Part shown: piece after piece, positions 27,653-37,028 of the stretch
How positions within the stretch are numbered: position 1 is the stretch's first letter
How the letters are laid out: each line of letters starts with the position of its first letter
Source: Leucobacter triazinivorans
GTDB taxonomy: Bacteria; Actinomycetota; Actinomycetes; Actinomycetales; Microbacteriaceae
NCBI RefSeq assembly: GCF_004208635.1
Contig: NZ_CP035806.1
Location: 1 to 64,000, forward strand
Reading direction: 5' to 3'
Length of the DNA stretch: 64,000 bases
The notes under the pieces: generated by a model
Seen by the model: only the letters and a program-made list of their open reading frames with translations
The model's database searches: none
What the model was told of the DNA's origin: nothing
Made by a program: the position numbers and the translations under genes

Positions 27653-28282
27653 GTGTCGACTACGTCGCGTACCCGCTCCCAGACCCGCCGATCCCGCGCA
27701 CTCGGGATCGCCCTCACGCCGAAGGCGGCCCGCTACCTCGAGAAGCGCCCCTACGGCCCCGGCCAGCACGGCCGCACCAAGCGCAAGAGCGACAGCGACT
27801 ACGCCGTGCGCCTGCGCGAGAAGCAGCGTCTGCGGGCCCAGTACGGCATCCGCGAGAAGCAGCTCGTCATCGCCTTCAAGGAGGCGCGCCGCCAGGACGG
27901 CCTGACCGGTGAGAACCTCGTCGAGCTGCTCGAGATGCGTCTCGACTCGCTCGTGCTGCGCGCCGGCTTCGCCCGCACCACGGCGCAGGCGCGCCAGCTC
28001 GTCGTGCACCGCCACATCCTCGTCGACGGCAAGATCGTCGATCGCCCGTCGTTCCGCGTGAAGCCGGGCCAGCTCATCCACGTCAAGGAGCGCTCGGAGG
28101 GCCTCGAGCCCTTCCAGGTCGCCGCTGCCGGTGGTCACGCCGAGGTGCTGCCCAACGTTCCGGGCTACCTCGAGGTCGAGCTCGACAAGCTCCAGGCGCG
28201 TCTCGTGCGCCGCCCGAAGCGCGCTGAGGTCCCGGTGACCTGCGAAGTGCAGCTCGTCGTCGAGTACTACTCGGGCCGCTAA
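27653..28282 (+). CDS. rpsD: 30S ribosomal protein S4 (uS4)
   Basis: A 209-residue primary 16S rRNA-binding protein that nucleates 30S assembly. It has the S4 N-terminal region (ALGIALTPKAARYLEKRPYGPGQHG) and the S4 RNA-binding domain (LEMRLDSLVLRAGFARTTAQARQLVVHRHILVDGK). GTG 27653 gives the usual N-terminus (STTSRTRSQTRRSRALG) and follows GAAAGGA. An in-frame upstream start at 27521 would add about 44 unrelated residues and is rejected. It stands alone, away from the alpha operon. Confidence 0.97.
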   Translation: MSTTSRTRSQTRRSRALGIALTPKAARYLEKRPYGPGQHGRTKRKSDSDYAVRLREKQRLRAQYGIREKQLVIAFKEARRQDGLTGENLVELLEMRLDSLVLRAGFARTTAQARQLVVHRHILVDGKIVDRPSFRVKPGQLIHVKERSEGLEPFQVAAAGGHAEVLPNVPGYLEVELDKLQARLVRRPKRAEVPVTCEVQLVVEYYSGR

Positions 28283-28300
28283 GCACGCGAGCACCCCTGG

Positions 28301-28336
28301 GGGCGCCGGAATCCGAGCGATCGGGATCCGGCGCCC
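28301..28336 (+). terminator. rpsD terminator
   Basis: gggcgccgga (28301-28310) and tccggcgccc (28327-28336) make a perfect 10-bp GC-rich stem with a 16-base loop, followed by tctgcgttcc. It lies 18 bp after the rpsD stop. Confidence 0.75.
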
Positions 28337-28451
28337 TCTGCGTTCCCCGGCCGTTCCTCCCGTGCTGCGGATGGGGCTACCGCTAAGCTTGAGGGGTGCG
28401 TCACTCGCGCGGCGGATCCGTCGCGCTCGTACGGCGGAGGAGGAACCGGAC

Positions 28452-28685
28452 ATGCGCAGACTGCTGTGGCTCTCGAGCGGCGTGGTGGTGGGCTTCATCG
28501 CCGCCCACCTCGTCAACCAGACCCCCGAGGGGCGGCGCTTCTTCGCCCGTCTGAATCGCGGAGTCGAGGAATTCAACCGCGCCTTCTCGGCCGGGTATCG
28601 CGAGGCCGAGGGCGAGGCCGAGGACCTGATCGACGACGTGGAGGAGGCGCTGCGCAGGCTGCGCGACAGGAACGCGGCCGACTGA
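28452..28685 (+). CDS. Small conserved membrane-anchored protein upstream of alaS
   Basis: A 77-residue protein with one N-terminal hydrophobic helix (about 3-20; LLWLSSGVVVGFIAAHLV) and an amphipathic, charged C-terminal helix (AEGEAEDLIDDVEEALRRLRDRN). The family was not recognised by name; small proteins of this kind occur before alaS in related actinobacteria. ATG 28452 follows a strong GGAGGAGGAA. A TAAGCT box at 28384-28389 could be the promoter for this gene and alaS. Confidence 0.75.
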   Translation: MRRLLWLSSGVVVGFIAAHLVNQTPEGRRFFARLNRGVEEFNRAFSAGYREAEGEAEDLIDDVEEALRRLRDRNAAD

Positions 28686-28736
28686 GCGGCGATCCCGACT
28701 CACATTCACCCCACACTTCAGAAGGACATCGCTCGG

Positions 28737-31391
28737 ATGCAGACCGCAGAGATCCACCGCCGCTGGCTCGACTTCTTCGAGAAGCGGGGGCACACCGTCG
28801 TGCCCTCGGCGTCGCTCGTGAGCGACGACCCCAGCCTGATGTTCACGGTGGCCGGCATGGTGCCCTTCGTGCCCTACCTGTCGGGACTGGTGCCCGCGCC
28901 CTATCCGCGCGCGACGAGCGTGCAGAAGTGCATCCGCACCAACGACATCGAAGAGGTGGGCAAGACCCCGCGCCACGGCACGTTCTTCCAGATGTGCGGC
29001 AACTTCTCCTTCGGCGACTACTTCAAGGAGGAGGCGATCCGCTTCGCCTGGGAGCTGCTCACCACGAGCGAGGACGACGGCGGGCTCGGTTTCGATCCGA
29101 AGGATCTGTGGGTCACGGTCTACGAGGACGATGACGAGGCTCTCGCGCTCTGGAAGCGGCACTCGACGCTGCCCGACGAGCGCATCCAGCGTCTCGGCAA
29201 GGACACGAACTACTGGTCCACGGGACAGCCCGGTCCCGCGGGGCCCTGCTCCGAGATCTTCTACGACCTCGGTCCGGACGCCGGTGTCGACGGCGGCCCC
29301 GCCACCGACGACGACCGCTACGTCGAGATCTGGAACCTCGTGTTCATGCAGTACCAGATCACCGATGTCGCGTCGAAGACCGACTTCACGATCGTGGGCG
29401 AGCTGCCGAACAAGAACATCGACACGGGCATGGGGCTCGAGCGCGTCGCGTTCATCAAGCAGGGCGTGCAGAACATGTACGAGATCGATCAGGTGCGTCC
29501 GGTGCTCGATCGTGCGGCGGAGCTCGCGGGCAAGACCTACGGCGCGAACCACGAGGACGACGTGCGTCTGCGCGTGATCGCCGACCACGTGCGCAGCGGA
29601 CTCATGCTCATCGCCGACGGCGTGACGCCGTCGAACGAGGGTCGCGGCTACATCCTGCGCCGTCTGCTGCGTCGCGTGATCCTGTCCATGCGGCTGCTCG
29701 GCGTCGACGGCCCGACGTTTCCCGAGCTGTTCCCGGTGTCGCGCGACGCGATGCAGGCGGCCTACCCGGAGGTGGCGCGCGAGTTCGAGTTCATCTCGCG
29801 CGCCGCGTACGCCGAGGAGAAGACCTTCCTGCGCACGCTCGCCTCGGGCATCCAGATTCTCGACGCCGCGGTGAGCGGAGCCCGGGGCGCCGGTGGAGAG
29901 GTTGCGGGCGACACCGCGTTCCTGCTGCACGACACCCACGGGTTCCCGATCGAGCTGACGCTCGAGATCGCGGAGGAGGCCGGGGTGTCGGTCGACCGCT
30001 CGGTGTTCGCGACGCTCATGCAGGAGCAGCGGGACCGGGCCAAGGCCGACGCGAAGGCCAAGAAGGGGCAGCGGGCCGACCTGTCGGTCTACACGGAGCT
30101 GCGCGGTCTGGGCGAGACGCTCTTCACCGGGTACGACGAGCTGAACCACGAGAGCCGCGTGCTGGGCATCGTGGTCGACGGCGCTCCCGTGCGCGAGGCC
30201 CGCGAGGGCGAGGTCGCCGAGATCGTGCTGGCCGAGACGAGCCTCTGGGCGGAGTCCGGCGGCCAGGACTCCGATCAGGGCGTGATCGTGGGCGACGGTT
30301 TCGAAGCCGAGGTGCTCGACGTGCAGAAGCCCGTGCCCGGCCTCATCGTGCACACCGCGAAGGTCGTCGTGGGCACCGTGGGCCTCGACGCGCGAGCCGA
30401 GACCCGCGTCGACCCCGACTACCGTCGCGGCGCCACGCAGGCGCACTCGGGCACGCACGTGGTGCACGCCGCGCTGCGCGAGGTGCTGGGCGCGAACGCG
30501 CACCAGGCGGGCTCGTACAACAAGGCCGGCTATCTGCGCCTCGACTTCACGCACGGCGAGGCGCTCTCCGCCGCAACCCGCAGCGAGATCGAGGAGATCT
30601 CGAACCTCGCGATCCGCTCCGACTACGACGTGGTGACCCGCGAGATGCCGCTCGACGAGGCAAAGGCCCTCGGCGCGATGGCGCTCTTCGGCGAGAAGTA
30701 CGGCGATCGTGTGCGGGTGGTGGATATCGGCGGCCCCTGGTCGCGGGAGCTGTGCGCCGGCACCCACGTGGAGAGCTCGGCCGAGATCGGCATGATCAGC
30801 CTCGTCTCCGAGAGCTCCGTGGGCTCGACGAACCGGCGTCTCGAGTCGCTCGTCGGCATCGAGGCCTTCCGCAATTTCGCGGCGGAGCGCGCCATCGTGC
30901 AGCAGCTCACGAGCGGACTGAAGGTGCCCCGCGCCGAGCTCGTGACCAAGGTGCAGGATCTCGGCGCGCAGCTGCGCACGGCAGAGAAGCGGATCGCGGC
31001 GCTCGAGGCGGAGAAGCTCGCGCAGCGAGTGCCGGAGCTGCTCGCGGGCGCCGAGGAGCTCGGCGAGGTGCGCGCGGTGCTCGGGTCGCTCGGCGGCGTC
31101 GGCTCGGCCGACGACGTGCGCGGGTTGGCCCTGCAGCTGCGCGATCGTCTCGGCGCGGAAGCCGGCGTCGTGGTGCTCGCGGGCGATGCGGGCGGCAAGC
31201 CCGTGGTGATCGCGGCGACCACTGCGGCGGCACGCGATCGCGGCGTGCGCGCCGGGGATCTCGCGAAGCTCGGCGCTCAGGTGCTCGGAGGCGGCGGCGG
31301 CGGCAAGCCCGACCTCGCTCAGGGCGGCGGCACCGACCCCGCGAAGATCGACGAGGCGCTGGCCGAGATCCGTCGGAGCCTGGCGGCGTGA
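28737..31391 (+). CDS. alaS: Alanyl-tRNA synthetase
   Basis: An 884-residue class II synthetase that charges tRNA-Ala. The catalytic core opens with MQTAEIHRRWLDFFEKRGHTVVPSASLV. The editing domain has HSGTHVVH (about 575-582) and ELCAGTH, the two halves of the zinc/editing site. A coiled coil and the C-Ala domain follow, ending in GGGGGGKPDLAQGGG, the conserved glycine-rich motif. AGAAGGACA precedes ATG 28737. First of an alaS-ruvX-mltG-aroE operon, in the order known from Mycobacterium tuberculosis. Confidence 0.97.
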   Translation: MQTAEIHRRWLDFFEKRGHTVVPSASLVSDDPSLMFTVAGMVPFVPYLSGLVPAPYPRATSVQKCIRTNDIEEVGKTPRHGTFFQMCGNFSFGDYFKEEAIRFAWELLTTSEDDGGLGFDPKDLWVTVYEDDDEALALWKRHSTLPDERIQRLGKDTNYWSTGQPGPAGPCSEIFYDLGPDAGVDGGPATDDDRYVEIWNLVFMQYQITDVASKTDFTIVGELPNKNIDTGMGLERVAFIKQGVQNMYEIDQVRPVLDRAAELAGKTYGANHEDDVRLRVIADHVRSGLMLIADGVTPSNEGRGYILRRLLRRVILSMRLLGVDGPTFPELFPVSRDAMQAAYPEVAREFEFISRAAYAEEKTFLRTLASGIQILDAAVSGARGAGGEVAGDTAFLLHDTHGFPIELTLEIAEEAGVSVDRSVFATLMQEQRDRAKADAKAKKGQRADLSVYTELRGLGETLFTGYDELNHESRVLGIVVDGAPVREAREGEVAEIVLAETSLWAESGGQDSDQGVIVGDGFEAEVLDVQKPVPGLIVHTAKVVVGTVGLDARAETRVDPDYRRGATQAHSGTHVVHAALREVLGANAHQAGSYNKAGYLRLDFTHGEALSAATRSEIEEISNLAIRSDYDVVTREMPLDEAKALGAMALFGEKYGDRVRVVDIGGPWSRELCAGTHVESSAEIGMISLVSESSVGSTNRRLESLVGIEAFRNFAAERAIVQQLTSGLKVPRAELVTKVQDLGAQLRTAEKRIAALEAEKLAQRVPELLAGAEELGEVRAVLGSLGGVGSADDVRGLALQLRDRLGAEAGVVVLAGDAGGKPVVIAATTAAARDRGVRAGDLAKLGAQVLGGGGGGKPDLAQGGGTDPAKIDEALAEIRRSLAA

Positions 31392-31404
31392 GGGGCCGGG
31401 TCTA

Positions 31405-31902
31405 GTGCGCACCGGCGTGCGACTCGGGATCGACGTGGGCAAGGCGCGCGTCGGCGTGGCGCGGAGCGACCTGCACGGCATGCTCGCCACGCCGGTCGAG
31501 ACCGTGCCCCGAGACCTCGCGGGTGACGCCGACCTGGCGCGCATCGCGGCGATCGCGAGCGAGCTCGAGGCCGTCGAGGCCGTGGTCGGGCTTCCGCTGA
31601 ACCTGCGCGGAGAGCGGACTCCGTCCACGGAGGATGCCGAGCGCTTCGCGCAGCGCCTCGCCGACCGCCTCGACGCACCGGGCGTGACCGTGCGACTCGT
31701 CGACGAGCGCCTGTCGACGGTGTCGGCGCAGGGACAGCTGCGGCAGGCGGGCAAGAAGACCAAGCAGAGCCGATCCATCATCGATCAGGCCGCGGCGGTG
31801 GTGATCCTGCAGCACGCTCTCGACGTCGAGCGCGCCCGGGACGACGCGCCTGGCCAGGCGGTCGTTCCGCGCGAACGGTCCGGGGAGGAGACCCAGTCAT
31901 GA
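31405..31902 (+). CDS. ruvX: Holliday junction resolvase-like RNase YqgF/RuvX
   Basis: A 165-residue RNase H-fold protein involved in 16S rRNA 5'-end processing and proposed as an alternative Holliday junction resolvase. The first strand carries the acidic residue in LGIDVGKARVGVARSD, VVGLPLNLRGE is the second block, and VRLVDERLSTV with later IIDQAAAVVILQ completes the family pattern. GTG start, 13 bases after alaS. It overlaps mltG by 4 bases. Confidence 0.94.
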   Translation: MRTGVRLGIDVGKARVGVARSDLHGMLATPVETVPRDLAGDADLARIAAIASELEAVEAVVGLPLNLRGERTPSTEDAERFAQRLADRLDAPGVTVRLVDERLSTVSAQGQLRQAGKKTKQSRSIIDQAAAVVILQHALDVERARDDAPGQAVVPRERSGEETQS

Positions 31903-32996
31903 ACGCACGCACTCGCAGCGAGCCCCGGCACGTCGGGAGGCGGATCCTCATCTCCCTCCTCGTGGTCGCGCTGCTGCTCGGCGGGCTCGTCGCGGCGGGC
32001 GGCTACCTGTGGGCGCAGTACGGCGGGCAGATCTCACAGCTCTTCGGCTGGACCAGCAACGACTACGAGGGCGAGGGCCACGGTGAGACCGTCGTGGTCA
32101 TCACGGAGGGCGAGATCGGCGAGGATATCGCTGCGACCCTCGCCGAGGCCGATGTGGTCAAGACCTCGGAGGCCTTCTACGAGCTCCTGCTCGCGCAGGA
32201 ACCCGCCGTCGAGTTCCACCCCGGCTCGTACCGGGTGAAGCTGCAGATGAGCGCCCAGGCCGCGCTCGACGCGCTGCAGGATCCCGAGAACCGCATGGCC
32301 TTCACGGCGATGATCCCCGAGGGCAAGACGGTCGACCAGACCCTCGAGCTCGTGTCGGCCGGCGCCGACATCCCGCTCGAGGAGCTGCAGGCCGCGGCCG
32401 AGGACGTCTCGGCCTTCGACCTCCCGGCCGGCGTCGACAGCCTGGAGGGCTGGCTCTTCCCGGCGACCTACGAGTTCGAGGAGGAGACGACGGGCACGGA
32501 GGCCATCGCGCGCCTCGTGCAGGAGCAGAAGGCGGTGCTCGACGAGTTCGGGGTTGCCGTCGACGACCGCGAGCGCGTGCTGAACATCGCGGCGATGGTG
32601 CAGCGGGAGGGCGGCCGGATCGAGGACTTCGGCCGGGTATCGCGGGTCATCCAGAATCGACTCGACCAGGGGATGCTGCTGCAGATGGACTCGACGGCCC
32701 AGTACGGCATGGGCCAGCACGACGACGGCAGCGTCTGGTCGACCGACGAGGCGCTGGCCGACGACAATCCGTGGAACACCTACGTGCACGAGGGGCTCCC
32801 GCGGGGCCCGATCGCCAACCCGGGCCGCGATGCCATCGCTGCGGCGATCGCCCCGGAGGAGGGGGACTGGCTGTACTTCGTCGCGGTCGACCTCGACACG
32901 GGCGAGTCGGTGTTCTCGGCGACGCTCGAGGAGCACAACACCGCGGTCGAGCAGCTGAACCAGTGGTGCGCGGCCAATCCCGGCAAGGGGTGCTAG
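31899..32996 (+). CDS. mltG: Endolytic murein transglycosylase MltG
   Basis: A 365-residue inner-membrane enzyme that cleaves nascent peptidoglycan glycan strands. One N-terminal transmembrane helix (about 13-36), a LysM-like region (about 60-130) and the YceG catalytic domain with the active-site glutamate in MVQREGG, RVIQNRL, STAQYG and the final NTYVHEGLPRGPIANPG. The start overlaps ruvX as ATGA. Standard position between ruvX and aroE. Confidence 0.95.
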   Translation: MNARTRSEPRHVGRRILISLLVVALLLGGLVAAGGYLWAQYGGQISQLFGWTSNDYEGEGHGETVVVITEGEIGEDIAATLAEADVVKTSEAFYELLLAQEPAVEFHPGSYRVKLQMSAQAALDALQDPENRMAFTAMIPEGKTVDQTLELVSAGADIPLEELQAAAEDVSAFDLPAGVDSLEGWLFPATYEFEEETTGTEAIARLVQEQKAVLDEFGVAVDDRERVLNIAAMVQREGGRIEDFGRVSRVIQNRLDQGMLLQMDSTAQYGMGQHDDGSVWSTDEALADDNPWNTYVHEGLPRGPIANPGRDAIAAAIAPEEGDWLYFVAVDLDTGESVFSATLEEHNTAVEQLNQWCAANPGKGC

Positions 32997-33913
32997 TGAC
33001 GCCCGGGGAGCAGGATCCCGATCCTCGGGACGGGGTGCTGCGCGAGCGCCTCGCCGTGCTGGGCTCGCCGATCGCCCACTCGAAGTCGCCGGCGATCCAC
33101 GCCGCCGCCTACGAGGCGCTCGGTCTCGACTGGGGGTACGGCCGCCGCGAGCTCGACGCACCCGCTCTCGGACCCTTTCTGGCCTCCCGCGGGCCGGAGT
33201 GGCGCGGCTTCTCACTCACGATGCCACTGAAGGAGGAGGCCCACCGGATCGCGTCGGTGCTCGATCCGATCGCGGCCGAGAGCGGCGTCGTGAACACGCT
33301 GCTGCGCATCGCGAGCGGTGTGGGCGACGGTCCGCGCTGGGCGGGGTTCAACACCGACGTGACGGGTCTCGCCGCCGCGATCCGGGGCGCCGGGCTCGAC
33401 GCGAGCAGCACGATCGTGCTGGGCTCGGGGGCCACAGCGGTTTCCGCGATCCTCGCCGCCCGGAGACTGGGCGCTCGGCACGTCGAGGTCGTGGCGCGCA
33501 ACGTGGAGGCGATCGCCGACCTGGTCGCGCGTTTCGGGAGCTCGCGGGAGTCGGACACCGGGGCGTGGCTGCACGTCTCAGGGACCCCTCTGCAGAGCTT
33601 CGAGCGGGGTTTCCATCCGCATGATCCCGCCGCAGGCGCCACCCTCGTCATCTCGACGCTGCCGGGGCCGGCGGCGCGAGACCTCGAGCTCCCCGCGGAG
33701 CTGACGCGCCTCCCGCTCTTCGACGTGGCCTACGATCCGTGGCCCTCGCCGCTCGCGGAGCGGTGGCGCGCCGCCGGGGGAGAAGCGCACGCCGGCACGG
33801 ACATGCTCGTCGAGCAGGCCCTGATCCAGATCCGCATCTTCCGCGGCGGCGACCCCGCGACACCGCTGCCGGACGAGGGCACGGTGCTCGCGGCGATGCG
33901 CGCGGCACTGTGA
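32996..33913 (+). CDS. aroE: Shikimate dehydrogenase
   Basis: A 305-residue NADPH-dependent enzyme reducing 3-dehydroshikimate to shikimate. The substrate-binding SPIAHSKSPAIH, the catalytic-lysine block LTMPLKEEA, GVVNTLL and the nucleotide-binding LGSGATAVSAILAA are visible. The start GTG 32996 shares its first base with the mltG stop codon, giving tight coupling. A start at GTG 33041 (VLRERLAVLG) would remove about 12 variable residues. It begins the shikimate run with aroC, aroK and aroB downstream. Confidence 0.93.
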   Translation: MTPGEQDPDPRDGVLRERLAVLGSPIAHSKSPAIHAAAYEALGLDWGYGRRELDAPALGPFLASRGPEWRGFSLTMPLKEEAHRIASVLDPIAAESGVVNTLLRIASGVGDGPRWAGFNTDVTGLAAAIRGAGLDASSTIVLGSGATAVSAILAARRLGARHVEVVARNVEAIADLVARFGSSRESDTGAWLHVSGTPLQSFERGFHPHDPAAGATLVISTLPGPAARDLELPAELTRLPLFDVAYDPWPSPLAERWRAAGGEAHAGTDMLVEQALIQIRIFRGGDPATPLPDEGTVLAAMRAAL

Positions 33914-33967
33914 CGCGGCACGCGTGACGTGCGCGAGCCGCCCGCCGCATATGGGAGGATAGAGGGT

Positions 33968-35164
33968 ATGCTGCGTTGGCTTACCGCCGGAGAATCTCAC
34001 GGCCCCGAACTGATCGCGGTCCTCGAAGGACTGCCCGCTGGTGTCCCCGTCTCGCTAGACGGCATCAGGGAGGATCTCGCCCGTCGCAAGCTCGGCTACG
34101 GCCGCGGCTCGCGCATGAAGTTCGAGCAGGACGAGCTGCACCTCTCGGGCGGCGTGGTGCAGGGCGTCTCCATCGGCGGGCCCGTCGCCATCCGCATCGG
34201 CAACACCGAGTGGCCGAAGTGGACCGAGGTGATGAGCGCGGAGCGCACCGAGCTCTCGGAGAAGTCGCGGGGCCGCGGCGCGCCGCTCACGCGCCCGCGT
34301 CCCGGGCACGCGGACCTCGCGGGGATGCAGAAGTACGGCTTCGACGAGGCCCGGCCCGTGCTGGAGCGGGCGAGTGCGCGCGAGACCGCGGCGCGAGTGG
34401 CCCTCGGTGCCGTGGCGCGCGCATTCCTCGCCGAACTGGGGATCCGGCTCGTGAGCCACACCATCTCCATGGGAGACGTCGCCGTGCCCGCGGGGTCGCC
34501 GCTGCCGCGGCCCGAGGACGTGGCCGCGCTCGACGCCGATCCGCTCCGCTGCTTCGACGGCGACACCAGTGCGCGCATGGTCGAGGAGGTCGACGACACG
34601 AAGAAGTCGGGCGACACCCTCGGTGGGATCGTCGAGGTGCTCGCCTATGGTCTGCCGGCCGGTCTCGGATCCTACGTGCACTGGGACCGCAGGCTCGACT
34701 CGCGCATCGCCGGAGCGCTCATGGGCATCCAGGCCATCAAGGGGGTCGAGGTCGGCGACGGCTTCGAGACCACGCGGCGCCGCGGCTCTGCGGCGCACGA
34801 CGAGCTGCACATCGACGACGGACGGATCGCTCGCGACACCGGACGCGCCGGCGGCATCGAGGGCGGCATGACGACCGGCCAGGTGCTGCGCGTGCGGGCC
34901 GGGATGAAGCCGATCGCCACCGTGCCGCGGGCCCTGCCGACGATCGACATCGCGACCGGCGAGGAGTCGAAGGCGCATCACCAGCGCAGCGATGTCACCG
35001 CGGTGCCGGCATCCGGCGTGGTCGCCGAGGCGATGGTGGCGCTCGTGCTGGCCGATGCGGTGACCGAGAAGTTCGGCGGCGACAGCGTGGCCGAGACGAA
35101 GCGGAACCTCGAGTCGTACCTGGCGGCGATCCCCGAGCGGCTGGCGACCGTCATCGAATCGTGA
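33968..35164 (+). CDS. aroC: Chorismate synthase
   Basis: A 398-residue enzyme converting EPSP to chorismate with reduced FMN. Signatures: [15 protein letters not shown] at the N-terminus, [12 protein letters not shown], the [15 protein letters not shown] block and the final [18 protein letters not shown] and [17 protein letters not shown] blocks. ATG 33968 follows GGAGGA by 7 bases. An earlier in-frame start at 33929 is not needed. aroK overlaps the stop by 4 bases. Confidence 0.97.
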   Translation: MLRWLTAGESHGPELIAVLEGLPAGVPVSLDGIREDLARRKLGYGRGSRMKFEQDELHLSGGVVQGVSIGGPVAIRIGNTEWPKWTEVMSAERTELSEKSRGRGAPLTRPRPGHADLAGMQKYGFDEARPVLERASARETAARVALGAVARAFLAELGIRLVSHTISMGDVAVPAGSPLPRPEDVAALDADPLRCFDGDTSARMVEEVDDTKKSGDTLGGIVEVLAYGLPAGLGSYVHWDRRLDSRIAGALMGIQAIKGVEVGDGFETTRRRGSAAHDELHIDDGRIARDTGRAGGIEGGMTTGQVLRVRAGMKPIATVPRALPTIDIATGEESKAHHQRSDVTAVPASGVVAEAMVALVLADAVTEKFGGDSVAETKRNLESYLAAIPERLATVIES

Positions 35165-35883
35165 GCGCGCACCGGCGGGCGAACCGGGACGCCGGGCCCC
35201 CGGCCCAGCGGCCGAAGCCCGGACCGCCCACGGCGCCGATCCGGCAGGTGCCGGGATCGGGCGAGGCCGCGAGCGGCGCCGCCGGCGCGGGCCGTCCGAC
35301 ACCCGCCGCGGCCAAGCCGCGCAGGCGGCGGCGCCGGCGCGGCGGATCCCGTCTGCCCGATCGGGCCATCGTCTTCGTCGGGCCCATGGCCGCGGGCAAG
35401 ACGAGCCTGGGCAAGCGGGTGGCCCGCGAACTCGGAATCCCGTTCGTCGACACCGACGCGGTGTTCGTGCGTCAGCACGGGGTCATCACCGAGTTCTTCG
35501 CGACGCACGGCGAAGCGGAGTTCCGCCGGCTCGAGGCCGACGTCATCGAATCGGAGCTTTCCGCCCCGGGGAGCCGCATCGTCGCCCTCGGCGGCGGTGC
35601 CGTGATCACGGAGCGCACGCGCCGATTGCTGCAGGACCACCCGGTGGTGCTGCTGATGACCACCCAGGAGGCCGTGCTGCGCACGGCGAATCTGGCCCGT
35701 CGGCCGTTGCTGCGCGATGATCCCGAAGCGTGGGGTCGCATCCTGGAGGAGCGCCGCCCCTTCTACGAGGAGGTCGCCGACGTGACGTATCGCACGGATC
35801 GCGCGACGAAGGAACAGCTCGCCCGCCGCGTCGCCCAGTGGGCGCGGGGATACGCGAGGAAGCAGAACGAGAGGGAGCAGTAG
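35161..35883 (+). CDS. aroK: Shikimate kinase with arginine-rich N-terminal extension
   Basis: A 240-residue enzyme phosphorylating shikimate. The kinase proper starts near residue 68 ([15 protein letters not shown] with the P-loop) and has the DTDAVF, ALGGGAV and RRPLLR blocks needed for activity. The first roughly 65 residues are a Pro/Ala/Gly-rich, disordered segment ending in RRRRRRRGG. The usual length of the family is about 170 residues. GTG 35161 overlaps the aroC stop; a start nearer the kinase domain is possible but there is no ribosome-binding site there. Confidence 0.92.
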   Translation: MSAHRRANRDAGPPAQRPKPGPPTAPIRQVPGSGEAASGAAGAGRPTPAAAKPRRRRRRRGGSRLPDRAIVFVGPMAAGKTSLGKRVARELGIPFVDTDAVFVRQHGVITEFFATHGEAEFRRLEADVIESELSAPGSRIVALGGGAVITERTRRLLQDHPVVLLMTTQEAVLRTANLARRPLLRDDPEAWGRILEERRPFYEEVADVTYRTDRATKEQLARRVAQWARGYARKQNEREQ

Positions 35884-36963
35884 ATGAGCGACGCCACCGT
35901 CATTCCGGTCACCGGTGAGAGCGAGTACGCGGTGACCGTGGGGCGCGGGGTGCTCGAGCGTCTGCCCGAGGCCCTCGGCGACCGCGTGGCGAAGGTGCTC
36001 ATCGTGCACACGGCCACCGTCGGTAAGCTCGCCGACGAACTGCGCGCGGCGCTGCAGGAGCGCTACGGGCAGGTACTGCTCGCCGAGGTGCCCGACGCCG
36101 AGGCAGCGAAGCGCGTCGAGGTGGCGGCATTCTGCTGGCAGATCATGGGGCAGGCCGACTTCACGCGCACGGACGCGGTGATCGGTCTGGGCGGGGGAGC
36201 CGTCACCGACCTGGCCGGTTTCGTCGCGGCCACCTGGCTGCGCGGTGTGCGGCTCGTGCAGATCCCCACCACGGTGCTCGGCATGGTCGACGCCTCGGTC
36301 GGCGGCAAGACCGGAATCAACACGGCCGAGGGCAAGAACCTCGTGGGATGCTTCTACGCCCCGGCGGCGGTGCTCTGCGACCTGGACCTGCTAGCGACGT
36401 TGCCGAAGAACGAGATCCTCGCCGGCTTCGCGGAGGTCGCCAAGTGCGGCTTCATCGCCGAGCCCGAGATCCTCGACCTCATCGAGGCTGACACCGACCG
36501 CGCCACCGACCCCGCGAGCCCCGAGTTCCAGCGGCTCATCGAGCTCGCGATCGGGGTGAAGGCGCGGGTCGTGTCCGAGGACTTCCGCGAGGGCGGGCTG
36601 CGCGAGATCCTCAATTACGGGCACACGCTCGGGCACGCCATCGAGCATGCCGAACGGTACCAGTGGCGGCATGGCGTGGCGATCTCGATCGGCATGATGT
36701 ACGCCGCCGAGCTGGGCCGGATGGCCGGCTCGCTCTCCGACGCGGCCGTGGAGCGGCACCGGAGGGTGCTCTCGGCGCTCACGCTGCCGCTCTCGTACCC
36801 GGCCGGGCGCTGGCCCGGACTGCTCGCCGCCATGCAGCGGGACAAGAAGGCGCGCGCCGGCATGCTGCGCTTCATCGTGCTCGACGACATCGCCAAGCCG
36901 CGCGTGCTCGCGGGCGTGGACGATTCGATGCTGCAGTTCGCGTATCAGGAGATCGCGGGCTGA
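35884..36963 (+). CDS. aroB: 3-Dehydroquinate synthase
   Basis: A 359-residue NAD- and metal-dependent enzyme cyclising DAHP to 3-dehydroquinate. Visible: GLGGGAVTDLAGFVAATWLRG, PTTVLGMVDASVGGKTGIN, and the metal ligands in LNYGHTLGHAIE. ATG directly follows the aroK stop (TAGATG) and GAGGGAG supplies the ribosome-binding site. Ends the aroC-aroK-aroB operon. aroQ, which often follows in actinobacteria, is absent; an accessory block begins instead. Confidence 0.97.
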   Translation: MSDATVIPVTGESEYAVTVGRGVLERLPEALGDRVAKVLIVHTATVGKLADELRAALQERYGQVLLAEVPDAEAAKRVEVAAFCWQIMGQADFTRTDAVIGLGGGAVTDLAGFVAATWLRGVRLVQIPTTVLGMVDASVGGKTGINTAEGKNLVGCFYAPAAVLCDLDLLATLPKNEILAGFAEVAKCGFIAEPEILDLIEADTDRATDPASPEFQRLIELAIGVKARVVSEDFREGGLREILNYGHTLGHAIEHAERYQWRHGVAISIGMMYAAELGRMAGSLSDAAVERHRRVLSALTLPLSYPAGRWPGLLAAMQRDKKARAGMLRFIVLDDIAKPRVLAGVDDSMLQFAYQEIAG

Positions 36964-36971
36964 GCGCTCGC

Positions 36972-37028
36972 GATCGGGTGCCCGGAGCGGGGCACGAGCG
37001 TGCGGCGCGGCGCGGCGCTCACCCGATC
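36972..37028. terminator. Nested inverted repeats between aroB and the MoxR gene
   Basis: The outer arms gatcgggtg (36972-36980) and cacccgatc (37020-37028) enclose the hairpin gtgccc-ggagcg-gggcac (36978-36995). It lies between convergent genes and the outer right arm is in the last codons of the MoxR gene. Likely a bidirectional terminator. Confidence 0.5.

Noticed and set aside
28401..31781. 1126-codon open frame on the minus strand
   Set aside because: It is antisense to alaS and ruvX, which have clear motifs. Long antisense frames are expected at this GC content. The same holds for 50235-53582 (opposite carB) and 21738-24458 (opposite rel).
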